Source: JASJBU01 sp963790775
Lineage (GTDB): Bacteria > Pseudomonadota > Gammaproteobacteria > Chromatiales > Chromatiaceae
Assembly: GCA_963790775.1 (NCBI GenBank)
Contig: CAWBPR010000003.1
Span: 124,001-188,000, forward strand
Length of the DNA stretch: 64,000 bases
Direction of reading: 5' to 3'
Shown here: positions 47,405-57,184 of the stretch, piece by piece
How positions within the stretch are numbered: the stretch's first letter is position 1
How the letters are laid out: each line of letters begins with the position of its first letter
Position numbers and translations under genes: made by a program
Notes under the pieces: model-generated
Database searches by the model: none
What the model was told of the DNA's origin: nothing
What the model saw: only the letters and a program-made list of their open reading frames with translations

Positions 47405-48073
47405 TTATTTTTCACTAACGTAGTAGTGAGCCATGGCTTTGAGCTCTTCCTGCGAGAGTTGCATGACGCGTTTCCCCATTTTGCGTGGTGCACAACGCTT
47501 GCCTTTTTTATGGCACTCTTTCAGGTAATGCAGGGTGTAATCTGGCCATTGGCCTGCCAGCCGGGGGGCATCGTCTTCTTGCACTCGGCCACCATCCTCG
47601 TGGCAGGTCTTGCACTGCTTATCATGTATCTTCTTACCGATGGCGGCCAGCTTCGAGTTGGCTTTGATCGGGCTGGATACCCAAGGCTTGTTGGCGAGGT
47701 AGGAGGCGATCGCTTTCAATTCATTATCTGAATAGCCTTTGGCTATCCGCCCCATGATCGTGGAATCCCGCTCGCCACTCTTGAACTCGGCAAGTACCAA
47801 CTGCATGTATTCTTTCTCCATGCCGCCGATGACCGGCATGATATCTCCGGCACTGGCGCCATCTGTTCCATGGCAACCGGCGCAGGTATTGGCCAACATG
47901 CGGGGTGAACGAATACCCTGTTGTGGTTTGGCCATGGTCTCAGCGGCCTCTGATTTTACTGTGGCGGCAGCTGCAGATTGTTGTGTTGAACTCTGTGAGG
48001 CGCTTCCTGTCACCACCCAGGCCATTAGCAGCCCGGCAGAGATCGCCGAGAGTTGCTTTGTCATTTTCTTCAT
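47405..48073 (-). CDS. fccA: Flavocytochrome c sulfide dehydrogenase, diheme cytochrome subunit
   Basis: A 222-residue exported cytochrome. After a signal peptide (ISAGLLMAWVVTGSAS) and a low-complexity Ala/Gln/Ser linker come two cytochrome c4-like domains, each with one haem: CAGCHGTDG (about residue 64) and CKTCHEDGG (about residue 155). Methionine ligands are likely in IMPVIGGM and in MGKRVM near the end. Two extra cysteines (KECHKKGKRC) are unusual and could form a disulfide. It accepts electrons from FccB and passes them to soluble c-type cytochromes. First gene of fccAB. Confidence 0.93.
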   Translation of the reverse strand: MKKMTKQLSAISAGLLMAWVVTGSASQSSTQQSAAAATVKSEAAETMAKPQQGIRSPRMLANTCAGCHGTDGASAGDIMPVIGGMEKEYMQLVLAEFKSGERDSTIMGRIAKGYSDNELKAIASYLANKPWVSSPIKANSKLAAIGKKIHDKQCKTCHEDGGRVQEDDAPRLAGQWPDYTLHYLKECHKKGKRCAPRKMGKRVMQLSQEELKAMAHYYVSEK

Positions 48074-48165
48074 CTGTATCTCCTAAGGCAGGAATGCAGT
48101 TTTAAATACCAGTCAGCGATAGAGATGGTCGAGCATCTCGCATCATTAGCAAGGGACTGGAGGTT

Positions 48166-48603
48166 TTAGTGCACAGTGGTTGTGGTGTCAGTACGCTCAT
48201 TGATCTCAGCCAGTACCTTGTCGATTTCAGGCCGTTTAGCAGGATCGATCGTAGCCGCTTCATTCAGGGCTGCTCTCGCCTTGTTGTACTGTCCCATGTG
48301 TAGATAGGCCATGGACATACCAATAAAGGCAAGGGCATTTTTCTTGTCCAGCATGATGGCCTTTTGGAAATCCTTGACACTCGCGCTGTATTCCTGGCGG
48401 AGCATCCGCACTCCACCCAGACGGGTACGGGCCAGTGCGGAATTTGGATCTTCGGTAACCGCCAATTGCAGGGTAATCAGGGCCTGATCCAGATCACCTG
48501 CCGCAGTCTGTTCATAACCCTGCTTGATCAGGGTGTCGGTATCCGCGGAAGCGAGACTGGCTGTGCTAATAACCATGAGCAGAAATAGATAACGATGCCA
48601 CAT
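48166..48603 (-). CDS. Exported small TPR protein
   Basis: A 145-residue protein with a signal peptide (MWHRYLFLLMVISTASLASA) and three tetratricopeptide repeats (LIKQGYEQTAAGDLDQALITLQLAV, ALARTRLGGVRMLRQEYSASVKDFQKAI, ALAFIGMSMAYLHMGQYNKARAALNEA). It is probably a periplasmic scaffold. It lies between the HAO-type cytochrome and fccA on the same strand, so it may help assemble one of these, but that is inference. Its start codon lies about 40 bases downstream of a strong hairpin. Confidence 0.8.
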   Translation of the reverse strand: MWHRYLFLLMVISTASLASADTDTLIKQGYEQTAAGDLDQALITLQLAVTEDPNSALARTRLGGVRMLRQEYSASVKDFQKAIMLDKKNALAFIGMSMAYLHMGQYNKARAALNEAATIDPAKRPEIDKVLAEINERTDTTTTVH

Positions 48604-48645
48604 TACAATGTGTAACCTCAGTGATTTAAACTTTTTTTGAATTGC

Positions 48646-48671
48646 CCCTCTCCGGGAAAAACCGGAGAGGG
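48646..48671 (-). terminator. Hairpin after the HAO-family gene
   Basis: CCCTCTCCGG (48646-48655) pairs with CCGGAGAGGG (48662-48671) around a 6-base loop, about 25 bases past the stop of the octahaem gene. There is no long T run on the minus strand, so it may be an mRNA-stabilising hairpin rather than a strict terminator. Confidence 0.6.
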
Positions 48672-48694
48672 ATGATGCATCGTTTTGATGCGAA

Positions 48695-50187
48695 CTACTT
48701 CAGGGCGCCTTTGCCGTAGCGTTCTTCAAAGCCCTTGCGGACCTTGTCGATCTGCTCCTTGCTCATGCCGTCGAAGTACCAGGCATGGCCGTCAATGGGC
48801 TTGAAGTATTTCTCCAGCATGGCGTCGGCGAACTTCTCGTTGCCGTCTTTCTTCATGGCCACTTCCTTGAGTTCCGGGATCCACTTCATGTAAGTGTGCT
48901 TGGCCACGTCATAGATGCCGTGCCACCAGGTGTAGTCCGGGCCACTCATTGAAGCGCCGTGACGGGCACGACGACCCTCGTGGTGCCAGATCTCCCACCA
49001 GGTCCACTCGATTTTGTCGTCGAACGGGGCCTTGGTGATGTAGCCGGCCTTCTTCAACTCGCCCATGACCGCGGCGATGGGCCTAGCAAACTTCTCGTTG
49101 TAGAGATCCACCACGTCGTCGAACTGTTTGTAGTGGCCCTGGATCACGCCGTCGCTGTGGCAGGCGGCGCAGACGTCCTGCATTTTCTTGCGGCGTTCCT
49201 TCCAGGTCACGACCTCGACCACGGTGGATCCCTTGGCCGCATCGCCAACGGCCGGAATGGCGCCGCCTTCTTTGACGTCGAACTCCTGGCCGTTTTCGAG
49301 GCGGACCAGGTTGATTTCTGGGAGATGGGCGGACGCAGAGTCCAGGAGATGCGGTCACCCACGTTGTGGGTCTTGGGCTGATTGCCGCCGCGGCTCATGT
49401 GGCAGGTGGCGCAGGTGGGGGCGGCGGAGTAGTCGATGCCGGCGACCCACTTGTCGGATTCCAGGTTCATCTCGTCCACTTTGGCACGATAGATGATGCC
49501 GTGCTTGGACTCGTTGTAGACTTCGATCTGGGGATGGTCGGGACCGACGTGACACTTACCACAGGTGTCAGGAGTACGGGCCTGGGCCTTGGAGAAGCGG
49601 TGACGACCATGACATGCGGTACACGAACCAGCGGAACCGTCCGGGTTGATGCGGCCGATGCCGGTATTTGGCCAAGTCCCCGGGGTGGGCTTGCCGTCTT
49701 CGCCGATTTCTACGATAGAGCCGTGGCATTGCTTACAACCGGCGTTGACCGCGGCTGGACCGCCGACCACTTCACCCAGCAGGTTGTCCAGTGAGGCCAG
49801 GATCTGCGCACCCTTAGAATGGTGCGAACCGTCCATTTCCTCGAACTCAGTGCTATGGCATTTTGAGCAGTCTTTAGGGGTAACGATGATGGAAATCATC
49901 TGACCTTCGTGCTCGAAGGCGTCTATGTCGCCTTTTTCAGTGCCATGGCAGTCCAGGCAGTTGACGCCGGCCTGACCATGCTGGGAGTTGTTCCACTCGC
50001 GAGTCAAACCCGGATCTTCCTGCCAGTGACACTCCACACACTCCTGACCTTTCGGATTACCCCAATCTGTACCGATTTCACCACTTGGCCGAGCTGCGTC
50101 AGCCGCACCCGCCTGTAGTAAAAGGGTAAGTCCCGCAGCAACACTACCCAGCAGGGCGGAAAATCGACCTTGGCTGAAGCATTTCAT
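48695..50187 (-). CDS. Octahaem HAO-family cytochrome c (one frame break)
   Basis: About 497 residues when a break near 49325 is bridged. A signal peptide (SALLGSVAAGLTLLLQAGAADA) is followed by eight CxxCH motifs: CVECH, CLDCH, CSKCH, CKQCH, CTACH, CGKCH, CATCH and CAACH. The spacing and the C-terminal block (WTWWEIWHHEGRRARHGASMSGPDYTWWHGIYDV) are those of the hydroxylamine oxidoreductase family. In nitrifiers and anammox bacteria HAO oxidises hydroxylamine or hydrazine using a Tyr-crosslinked haem; relatives without the crosslink reduce nitrite or hydroxylamine. Which applies cannot be decided by eye; no amo genes are visible. An exact Fnr-type box lies 246 bases upstream. Confidence 0.85.
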
Positions 50188-50659
50188 AAACGTACTCCTT
50201 AAAGAATTTAAAGATATACGAACCCCACAATACCCAATCCACGATGAATGGATAAGGCGTTTGAAAGTTCTCTAGTTATAAAAGCAAGCAATAAGCAAGG
50301 CAGGCATTCAGACTCCTCCAACCCCAGTTGTAATTATCCTTTGGGGACTGCATGGCCTCGCATGAAACGAATAACCTTAGTCTTTTTATGCTTACGGCTG
50401 AGTATAGAAACATAATCACAATTGTCCAAACCTTGATCATGATCAAGTAATGCCAAACAGGCAGAGGGTTCTGATTATGCTATTCGTGTGGGTCAGAGAA
50501 CTAGGGTATTACTGAGCTAATCAGCAGAGTCAAAGCCGCCGCAGTGGCAGCTTACAATCTATATACACGGATAGTTCGCGAGCATCAATTCTGGAGTCCG
50601 CCCCCGCTGCCCTGAAAAAATCTATCAGGGGAGTGGGGCAGTTTGGATTGAGGAGAAGA
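50188..50659. other. Regulatory intergenic region between the HAO-family gene and the EF-G-like gene
   Basis: About 470 AT-rich bases on the 5' side of the HAO-family gene and the 3' side of the EF-G-like gene. It includes the Fnr-type box at 50433-50446 and, near 50600-50650, a GC-rich stretch with pairing potential after the EF-G-like stop. No open frame of note is seen. Confidence 0.6.
50433..50446. promoter_or_regulatory. Fnr/Dnr-type binding site (TTGATCATGATCAA)
   Basis: An exact match to the TTGAT-N4-ATCAA Fnr consensus and a perfect palindrome. It lies in the only sizeable non-coding gap upstream of the HAO-family gene, so it could switch that gene under low oxygen or nitrogen oxides. 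Confidence 0.65.
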
Positions 50660-52699
50660 CTACTCCTCTTGTTTTGCCGCTAATTGCTTCTGTATGTTCG
50701 CAGGTACGGCATCATAGTGGCTGAACTCTACTGAATAGTTGCCTTCACCACCGGTGATCGCCTTCAGCCGGGTTCCGTAACCTTCGAGTTCCGCCATAGG
50801 CGCCTGTCCTTTGATGATGATCTGGCCATTGCGACCGGCCTCAGTGCCGCTGATCTGCCCCCGCTTACCTGCCAGGTCGCCTGTCAGATCGCCTATAAAG
50901 TGATCCGGTGTGGTTATGGTGATGTTGACGATGGGCTCGAGCACAACACCTCCCGCTTGTTCAACTGCGGTGATAAATGCCTTCTTGCCCGCCGTGGAGA
51001 AAGCGATCTCCTTGGAATCAACCGGGTGATATTTTCCATCGTAGACCGTGACTTTTATATCCTGCATTGGGAAACCGGCAATGGCGCCTTCAGTGATGGC
51101 CATTCTGACCCCTTTTTCCACCGCTGGTATCAAAGCTCCAGGAATCGCGCCACCCACGACCTTATTGGAGAACTCGAAGCCTTCGCCTCGTGGCAGGGGC
51201 TCGATACGTAAAAAGACCTCACCAAATTGGCCGGCGCCACCAGTCTGCTTCTTATGCCGATGATGTCCTTCCGCCGCACGAGTGATGGTCTCACGGTATG
51301 CAATCCTCGGCGGCCGGGTTTCCACATCGACGTTATATTTGTTTTTCAACTGTTCCAGCAGCACATCCAAGTGAAGATCACCCAGTCCACGTATGATGGT
51401 CTCATTCAAGGTGACATTGTGTTCCACATGAAAACAGGGGTCTTCATCTTCGAGCTTGTGCAATGCTTCACTCAATTTCTGCTCATCACCGCGTTTTTTT
51501 GTATTGATGGCCAGGCCAAACAGTGGAACTGGGCATTCGATGGAACGCAGATGATGATGATCCTCTTCATGTGAATCGTGCAGCACGGCGTCGAAATGGA
51601 TCTCATCGACCCGTGCAACGGCGCAGATATCGCCAGGTACTGCCTGGGTAAGTTCTGTTTGTTCGCTGCCTTGCAGACGTAAGATATGCGTTGCCTTGAA
51701 GGGTTTGCGGGCATCGCCGATGAACAGCTGGCTGTTCGCGCTGAGGGTGCCCTGATGCATTCGGAAGATGCCCAGTTTTCCTCTGTAGGGGTCATTGAGT
51801 ACCTTGAAAACATGGGCAATCACATGCTTGTCAGGGTCAGGCGCCACTTCCACGGGCTTCATGTCCGCACCTTCACCCATCATGAAGGCGGGTGGGTTGC
51901 CTTCAGTTGGGTCCGGCATCAGTTTGGAGAACAGGTTCAGCAACTCGTCGATACCGGCGCCGTTTTCGACAGAGGTGAAACAGACTGGAATCAAGTGGCC
52001 TTCGCGCAAGGCCTTCTCAAACGGGTCATGCAACTGCTCCGCTGCCAGTTCCGAGCCTTGCTCCAAATAAATTTCCATCAATGCCTCATCGACCTCTACC
52101 ACCTGGTCGATCATGGCGCTATGGGCATCAGCCACAGAAGAAAATTCGGTGGCATCGCCACCGGGCTGGAAGAAGCAGTCGATCACCTTTTGGCTGTTTT
52201 TCGCCGGCAGGTTGATCGGCAGGCACTCACTGCCGAAGGTCTCCTGCAGGCTGTTCATCAGTTCCACGTAGTCGACATTCTCACTGTCGATTTTATTCAC
52301 GATGATGATACGGCAGAGGCCCCGGCGTTTGGCCGCCTCCATCATGCGCATGGTGACAGATTCTATGCCTGCCTCCGCATTGATCACGACAGCAGCGGTT
52401 TCCACGGCAGGCAAGATACTGATGCCGCGCCCGAGGAAATCGTTATATCCGGGCGTATCAATGAGATTGACCTGCTTGTCGTCATGACTCAGGTGGGTAA
52501 TGGCGATATCCAGCGAGTGCTGCAAGGCCTTTTCCTGGTCGTCGAAATCACAGACGGTATTTCTATCCTCTATCTTTCCGGCTGACGGAATGGTTCCGCT
52601 GCGGTGGAGTAGCGCCTCGACAAGACTGGTTTTGCCAGATCCTGCGTGCCCTACGAGAGCAATATTTCTGATGTCATGGGTCGAATAGCTGCTGGCCAT
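50660..52699 (-). CDS. Elongation factor G-like GTPase (EF-G2 type)
   Basis: A 679-residue translational GTPase paralogue. The GTPase motifs are GHAGSGKTSLVEALL (G1), DTPGYNDF (G3) and VNKIDSEN (G4). Domains II to V follow, including TLNETIIRGLGDLHLDVLLEQLK and GGAIPGALIPAVEKGV. Compared with canonical FusA it has the G1 form GHAGSGKT and no neighbouring rpsL/rpsG/tuf genes, so it is one of the EF-G-like second copies whose role (ribosome recycling, stress or none proven) is unclear. It is not part of the ccm operon; a hairpin separates the two. Confidence 0.88.
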   Translation of the reverse strand: MASSYSTHDIRNIALVGHAGSGKTSLVEALLHRSGTIPSAGKIEDRNTVCDFDDQEKALQHSLDIAITHLSHDDKQVNLIDTPGYNDFLGRGISILPAVETAAVVINAEAGIESVTMRMMEAAKRRGLCRIIIVNKIDSENVDYVELMNSLQETFGSECLPINLPAKNSQKVIDCFFQPGGDATEFSSVADAHSAMIDQVVEVDEALMEIYLEQGSELAAEQLHDPFEKALREGHLIPVCFTSVENGAGIDELLNLFSKLMPDPTEGNPPAFMMGEGADMKPVEVAPDPDKHVIAHVFKVLNDPYRGKLGIFRMHQGTLSANSQLFIGDARKPFKATHILRLQGSEQTELTQAVPGDICAVARVDEIHFDAVLHDSHEEDHHHLRSIECPVPLFGLAINTKKRGDEQKLSEALHKLEDEDPCFHVEHNVTLNETIIRGLGDLHLDVLLEQLKNKYNVDVETRPPRIAYRETITRAAEGHHRHKKQTGGAGQFGEVFLRIEPLPRGEGFEFSNKVVGGAIPGALIPAVEKGVRMAITEGAIAGFPMQDIKVTVYDGKYHPVDSKEIAFSTAGKKAFITAVEQAGGVVLEPIVNITITTPDHFIGDLTGDLAGKRGQISGTEAGRNGQIIIKGQAPMAELEGYGTRLKAITGGEGNYSVEFSHYDAVPANIQKQLAAKQEE

Positions 52700-52822
52700 T
52701 GGTTCTCCTCTAGCATGAATGCTTTATATTTGGCGCTTTCTAAATTGGGGCGAAAACGGTAAGTATACCAATCAGAAGGCCTGGGAGGTATTGAGCAGGG
52801 GCAGGAAAAAGGAGGATATTTA

Positions 52823-52855
52823 ACCCTGCCGTCATATTTTCAATGACGACAGGGT
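52823..52855 (-). terminator. Hairpin after the ccm operon
   Basis: ACCCTG-C-CGTCAT (52823-52835) pairs with ATGACG-A-CAGGGT (52843-52855) with a single mismatch, just past the ccmI stop codon (52863). It probably ends the ccm transcript. Confidence 0.6.
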
Positions 52856-52862
52856 GCAATGA

Positions 52863-54160
52863 CTATTGATGAACTGAATCAATCGTGACCATCACCGGGC
52901 CGGCTTGGCCCGGCGTGACTGGCTTGATTTCTCCCTCGAGATCACCCGGTTGGGCAGACGGGCCGCCTGACTTGGAAACCCGTGCGCCGACGACCACTTC
53001 GGAGAATGCGGAGAGTTTCATTTGCGGCATCATCGCCATACTGTCATCGAGGATGATGGTCAGTGGCAGATCCTTGACCTGCTTACGGGCAGCAGCCAAT
53101 GGCATGGGCGGACCAGTGACCGCTTTGGCGTAAATGAATACCAGGTCATCCGGGTTGCCTTGGACGCCAGTTCAGGTGACAGTTTGATTATCGCCTCGAT
53201 GGCTGAGTTTTTCGCGCCGGATTGAGCGGGTTGTTCCTCGACTGCTTTGGCTGAAACGATTGCGGGCAATTCCGGTTCTACCCCCAGTTTTGCTCGAACA
53301 TCGCTGATGGCGCTCTGCACCGAAGCGATGTCCTTACTCTGCGGAGTGAGGATGCTTTCCAGCTTTTCCCAATAGTCGAGTGCCTGTTGAAATTGTTCAC
53401 GCTGATAGGAGACTATGCCCATCATCCATAGTCCATTCGGCTCCTCGGGGTTGAGCTCATGAGCCTTTTCAATCATTTCCGCAGGCTTGCCCATGAAGTT
53501 GTTGCCTGCTGTCTGTGCCAGGGCCTCTGCATAAGCTAACAGCAGCGTGCTGTTCTCTGGGCTGAGCTGCAATGCGCGATCATAGGCGTCGATTGCCGCT
53601 TCAGGCTGTTTCAGCGTCATGTAACTGCGCCCCAGCATTAACCAGCCATCGACGTTTTCAGGCTGCTGTTCCATTTTTGCGGCGAGCTTTTTCACCAGTT
53701 CTTCCATGGGCGGAAGATTCTCCATGGACTGGTTGCTGCCGTGAGGAGGCGTGCTGTTCGCCGCCGAATTGCCAGTAGTAGGGGTAGCAGCGAGTTGCGG
53801 AATGATTTCAGGCTGGCCCAGGGCTTGGTACATGCCGACGGACATGAGTGGGATCACCAGTGCTAGACTCATGATCCATTTGCCAGAGCGTGATGTGGCG
53901 CTGGCGGGTTGCGCCTGGTCGCCGTTTACATCCACTAACAGTTCCTTTTCGAGATCCTTGTGTGCTGCATCATAACGCTCCTGGTCGAGGATGCCGCTGC
54001 TCAGGTCGTTATCCAGCTCTTCCACCTGTTGTTTGAAAACAGATAGATTGAGTTCATCGGCGCTGATGGATGCGTAGTCTTTTTTACGCAACAGTGGCAG
54101 GATGATAAAGGCAACTGCCAGGAGTATCAGTCCGCCAGCAGAGATCCAGAAAGTAGTCAT
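52863..54160 (-). CDS. ccmI: Cytochrome c maturation protein CcmI (one frame break)
   Basis: About 432 residues when a break near 53150 is bridged. An N-terminal pair of membrane helices with a cytoplasmic loop (FWISAGGLILLAVAFIILPLL and SGKWIMSLALVIPLMSVGMYQALG) is followed by a TPR region (EQQPENVDGWLMLGRSYMTLKQPEAAIDAYDRALQL) and a C-terminal periplasmic domain (MPLAAARKQVKDLPLTIILDDSMAMMPQMKLS, GARVSKSGGP). CcmI holds apocytochrome c and presents it to CcmFH. Its start overlaps ccmH by 4 bases. The break lies in an otherwise well-conserved gene and is more likely a sequence error than decay. Confidence 0.85.
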
Positions 54161-54648
54161 TTGGTAACGTCCTTGGTATTAGTGGTTTGTTTGAGCAGGG
54201 ATGTTAGTCGTTGCTGTTCATCGTCAGAGAGCGTCGCTTCCTGACTGCGCTTTTTTCTGTTGAGGGTGCGCAGCAGAAGTATCGCGCCAATCAAAAACAG
54301 AATCAGGGGGCCGAACCAGAGCGGGTAGTTGGATGGTTTCATCGGCGGATTGTAGAGCACGAAGTCACCATAGCGTGCCACCATGAACTGTATGACATCG
54401 TCCTTGGTCTGGCCCGCTTGCATCATGTCGTAGATCTCATTACGCAGATCCACTGCCAGTTCGGCATTGGAACCCGCCAGAGATTCATTTTGGCAGACCA
54501 GGCAACGCATCTCCTCAATGATTTCGCGGAAGTCTTCGGTCTTGGCGGCGTCTTCGAACTTGTACTCCGACAGGGTCGCGGCCGAGAGCGGAATATTGAC
54601 AGAGAACAGCCAGATTAGTGTGAACAGTAAACCACGCAGAGACATCAT
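54157..54648 (-). CDS. ccmH: Cytochrome c maturation protein CcmH
   Basis: A 163-residue membrane-anchored thioredox protein with a signal peptide, the reactive motif RCLVCQNESLAGSNA (about residues 48-62), which reduces or resolves the apocytochrome cysteines, and one C-terminal membrane helix (YPLWFGPLILFLIGAILLL). A short tail ends in the cytoplasm. It overlaps ccmG by 4 bases upstream and ccmI by 4 bases downstream. Length fits the stand-alone CcmH type with a separate CcmI. Confidence 0.93.
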   Translation of the reverse strand: MMSLRGLLFTLIWLFSVNIPLSAATLSEYKFEDAAKTEDFREIIEEMRCLVCQNESLAGSNAELAVDLRNEIYDMMQAGQTKDDVIQFMVARYGDFVLYNPPMKPSNYPLWFGPLILFLIGAILLLRTLNRKKRSQEATLSDDEQQRLTSLLKQTTNTKDVTK

Positions 54649-55184
54649 CCCTCCTGTTTCAGCTTTTCGATCATGGGCAGCAGGGTCTCAGAAATCAACT
54701 GAGGTGTCACCGGGCCTGCGTGTTTGTATTGAATAATCCCCTGGCTATCCACCACGAAGGTCTCAGGCGCGCCATAAACACCCAGGTCGATGGCGGTGCG
54801 GCCCTTTTTATCGAAGATGTTGGCGACGTATGGGTTGCCAAGCTGACGCAGCCAGCTCTGTGCCTTGGCGCTCTCATCCTTCCAGTTCAGGCCATAGATA
54901 TCCACCTTGCCGGTGCGGGCCAGTTGCACCAGAGTACCATGTTCCGCCCGGCAGGAGACGCACCAGGTGGCCCAGACATTGAGCAGGTACGGTTTGCCCA
55001 GCAGATCCTTGTTGGTGATCTGAGTCTCCGGTTGCTCCAGCAGCGGCAGGGAAAATTCAGGTACCGATTTGCCGATCAACGGGGAAGGAATCTCCCGGGG
55101 GTTCATGTACATGCCTTTGAACAGAAAGGCCGCAATCACCCCAAAGATAATCAACGGGACGGTAAAGCGCAGATAGGATTTCAT
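54645..55184 (-). CDS. ccmG: Thiol:disulfide interchange protein CcmG (DsbE)
   Basis: A 179-residue membrane-tethered thioredoxin-fold protein: an N-terminal helix (FTVPLIIFGVIAAFLFKGMYM), then the active site WATWCVSCRAEH (CVSC) and the cis-proline region GAPETFVVDSQG. It keeps apocytochrome c thiols reduced for haem ligation. It overlaps ccmF by 1 base and ccmH by 4 bases within the ccm operon. Confidence 0.95.
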   Translation of the reverse strand: MKSYLRFTVPLIIFGVIAAFLFKGMYMNPREIPSPLIGKSVPEFSLPLLEQPETQITNKDLLGKPYLLNVWATWCVSCRAEHGTLVQLARTGKVDIYGLNWKDESAKAQSWLRQLGNPYVANIFDKKGRTAIDLGVYGAPETFVVDSQGIIQYKHAGPVTPQLISETLLPMIEKLKQEG

Positions 55185-57184
55185 CAGCTTGTCCCTGCAG
55201 CGGTGGCGGCTGAAGCATCGGTTTTTATGCGCTTGGCTGCCTTGGCCCGCACAGTGCGGTAGCGTCGATCGGTTATCGCCAGAATGCCGCCTAGGGCCAT
55301 GAAGATAGCACCCAGCCAGATCCAGCGCACATAGGGCTTGTAGTAGAGGCGCAGGCTCCAGTCACCGCCACCCAGGGGTTCACCGAGGGATACGTATAAG
55401 TCGCGGGTCAGGCCTGGATCTATGGCTGCTTCGGTCATGGGCCGTGTCTGCACGAAATAGGTGCGTTTCTCGGGTTCCAGGGTGGCAATCAGTTCACCTT
55501 CCTGAAAGACCTGGAAGCGGCCGCGGTCGGCGTTGTAGTTGGGCCCGGGGTATTTGCTGACGCCCTCGAACTTGAATTCATAGCCAGCGATTTCAGCGCT
55601 ATCTCCAGGGGACATGCGGATGTCTTTTTCGATCCCGTAATTGGAAACCATGGTGATACCGACGATAAAGACGGCAACCCCCAGATGAGCCAGGATCATG
55701 CCGTAGTAACTGCGACCGCCTCCGGTAAAATCGCGTATCAAGCCGCCCATGCCATGCTTGTGCTTCAGGCGCTCCTTCAGGTTCACCAGATGGGCAGTCA
55801 CTACCCACATGGCGAGTCCCATGCCGAGCCCAACCATCCAGTTCCAGTCCGACAGGAAAGGCATCAGGGTCAGAAGGCCAAAGCCAACGCTGACCAGAAA
55901 TGCCACACGCAGTTGTTTGAGCAGATAATCAGCGTCGGTATGTTTCCAGCGCGATATCGAGCCTATACCCATGGTCAGGGCAAGGAAAGGGGTGAGCAGC
56001 ACGAACATCTTATTGAACCAGGGAAAACCCACAGAGATTTTGCCCAGATCCAGCGCGTCGTAGATCAGCGGAGCCAGGGTTCCAAGCAGGATCAGGCTGG
56101 CCAGTACGGTGAACAACAGGTTGTTGCCCAATAGAAAGGTCTCCCGGGAAATCAGATCAAAACGACCGCCGCCGGAGATATAGGGAGCGCGCCACGCATA
56201 CAGCGCCAGGGAGCCGCCAATCACGATCAGCAGGAAGGCCAGGATGAAGACACCGCGCTCCGGATCTGAAGCAAAGGAGTGCACCGAGGTGAGTACCCCG
56301 GAGCGCACCAGGAATGTGCCCAGCAGGCTCAGGGAGAACGTAAACAGCGCGAGCAGAACCGTCCAGCTCTTGAAGGCGCCGCGTTTTTCGGTGACGGCCA
56401 GAGAGTGCATCAGAGCGGTGCCAACCAGCCACGGCATGAAGGAAGCATTCTCCACCGGATCCCAGAACCACCAGCCACCCCAGCCCAGTTCATAATAGGC
56501 CCACCAGCTGCCCAGCGCGATGCCGATAGTCAGGAATACCCAGGCAATGGTTGTCCAGGGCCGTGACCAGCGCGCCCAAGCTGCATCCAGCTTGCCACCC
56601 AGCAGGGCGGCAATGGCGAAGGCAAAGGCTACGGAGAACCCGACATATCCCATATAAAGGATGGGTGGGTGAATCGCCAGCCCGAAGTCCTGCAGCATGG
56701 GATTCAGTTCACGGCCTTCGAAAGGCACCGGAAAGGTTCGGTCGAAGGGGTTGGAGGTCAGCAACATGAACAGCATAAAGCCGATACTTATCATGCCCAT
56801 CACTGACAGGACACGAGCAACTACCGGTAATGGCATGTTGCGACTGAAAAGGGCGATAGCCGCGCTCCAGCAGCCCAGGAAGAAGGCCCAGAGTAGCAAA
56901 GAGCCCTCGTGAGCCCCCCAAACGGCGGAAATTTTGTACATGTCGGGCAGCTTGGTGTTGCCGTGCTGCGCCACATAGATGACGGAAAAGTCATTCGCCA
57001 GGAAGGCGTTAGTCAGCACCACCATGGCAATGCTGAGAAACACCAGCTGTCCCCAGGCGAGAGAGCGGGATAGGGCCATCCAGGGGCGGATATTCAAATA
57101 TGAGCCGGCCAGCGGTACCACTGCCTGGGTAACCGCCAGGCAAAGCGCGAGAATGAGGGCGAGGTGACCGAGTTCAGGAATCAT
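55184..57184 (-). CDS. ccmF: Cytochrome c haem lyase subunit CcmF
   Basis: A 666-residue polytopic membrane protein (about 15 helices), the core of the haem-ligating complex. The tryptophan-rich WWD domain is visible in YYELGWGGWWFWDPVENASFMPWL, and several conserved His lie in VSVIYVAQHGN, ALMHSLAVTEKRG and further on. The large C-terminal periplasmic domain (GYEFKFEGVSKYPGPNYNADRG) is complete. Length is close to E. coli CcmF (647). It overlaps ccmE by 4 bases. Confidence 0.97.
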   Translation of the reverse strand: MIPELGHLALILALCLAVTQAVVPLAGSYLNIRPWMALSRSLAWGQLVFLSIAMVVLTNAFLANDFSVIYVAQHGNTKLPDMYKISAVWGAHEGSLLLWAFFLGCWSAAIALFSRNMPLPVVARVLSVMGMISIGFMLFMLLTSNPFDRTFPVPFEGRELNPMLQDFGLAIHPPILYMGYVGFSVAFAFAIAALLGGKLDAAWARWSRPWTTIAWVFLTIGIALGSWWAYYELGWGGWWFWDPVENASFMPWLVGTALMHSLAVTEKRGAFKSWTVLLALFTFSLSLLGTFLVRSGVLTSVHSFASDPERGVFILAFLLIVIGGSLALYAWRAPYISGGGRFDLISRETFLLGNNLLFTVLASLILLGTLAPLIYDALDLGKISVGFPWFNKMFVLLTPFLALTMGIGSISRWKHTDADYLLKQLRVAFLVSVGFGLLTLMPFLSDWNWMVGLGMGLAMWVVTAHLVNLKERLKHKHGMGGLIRDFTGGGRSYYGMILAHLGVAVFIVGITMVSNYGIEKDIRMSPGDSAEIAGYEFKFEGVSKYPGPNYNADRGRFQVFQEGELIATLEPEKRTYFVQTRPMTEAAIDPGLTRDLYVSLGEPLGGGDWSLRLYYKPYVRWIWLGAIFMALGGILAITDRRYRTVRAKAAKRIKTDASAATAAGTS

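Noticed and set aside
46511..47731. 406-codon open frame on the plus strand opposite fccB and fccA
   Set aside because: It is antisense to two well-supported genes and the protein has no recognisable family.
48695..50187. HAO-type gene as evidence for nitrification
   Set aside because: No amo or cytochrome c554/cM552 genes are visible, and many non-nitrifiers carry HAO-family octahaem proteins.
51686..52585. 299-codon open frame opposite the EF-G-like gene
   Set aside because: A shadow frame; composition rich in His/Gln/Arg with no motif.
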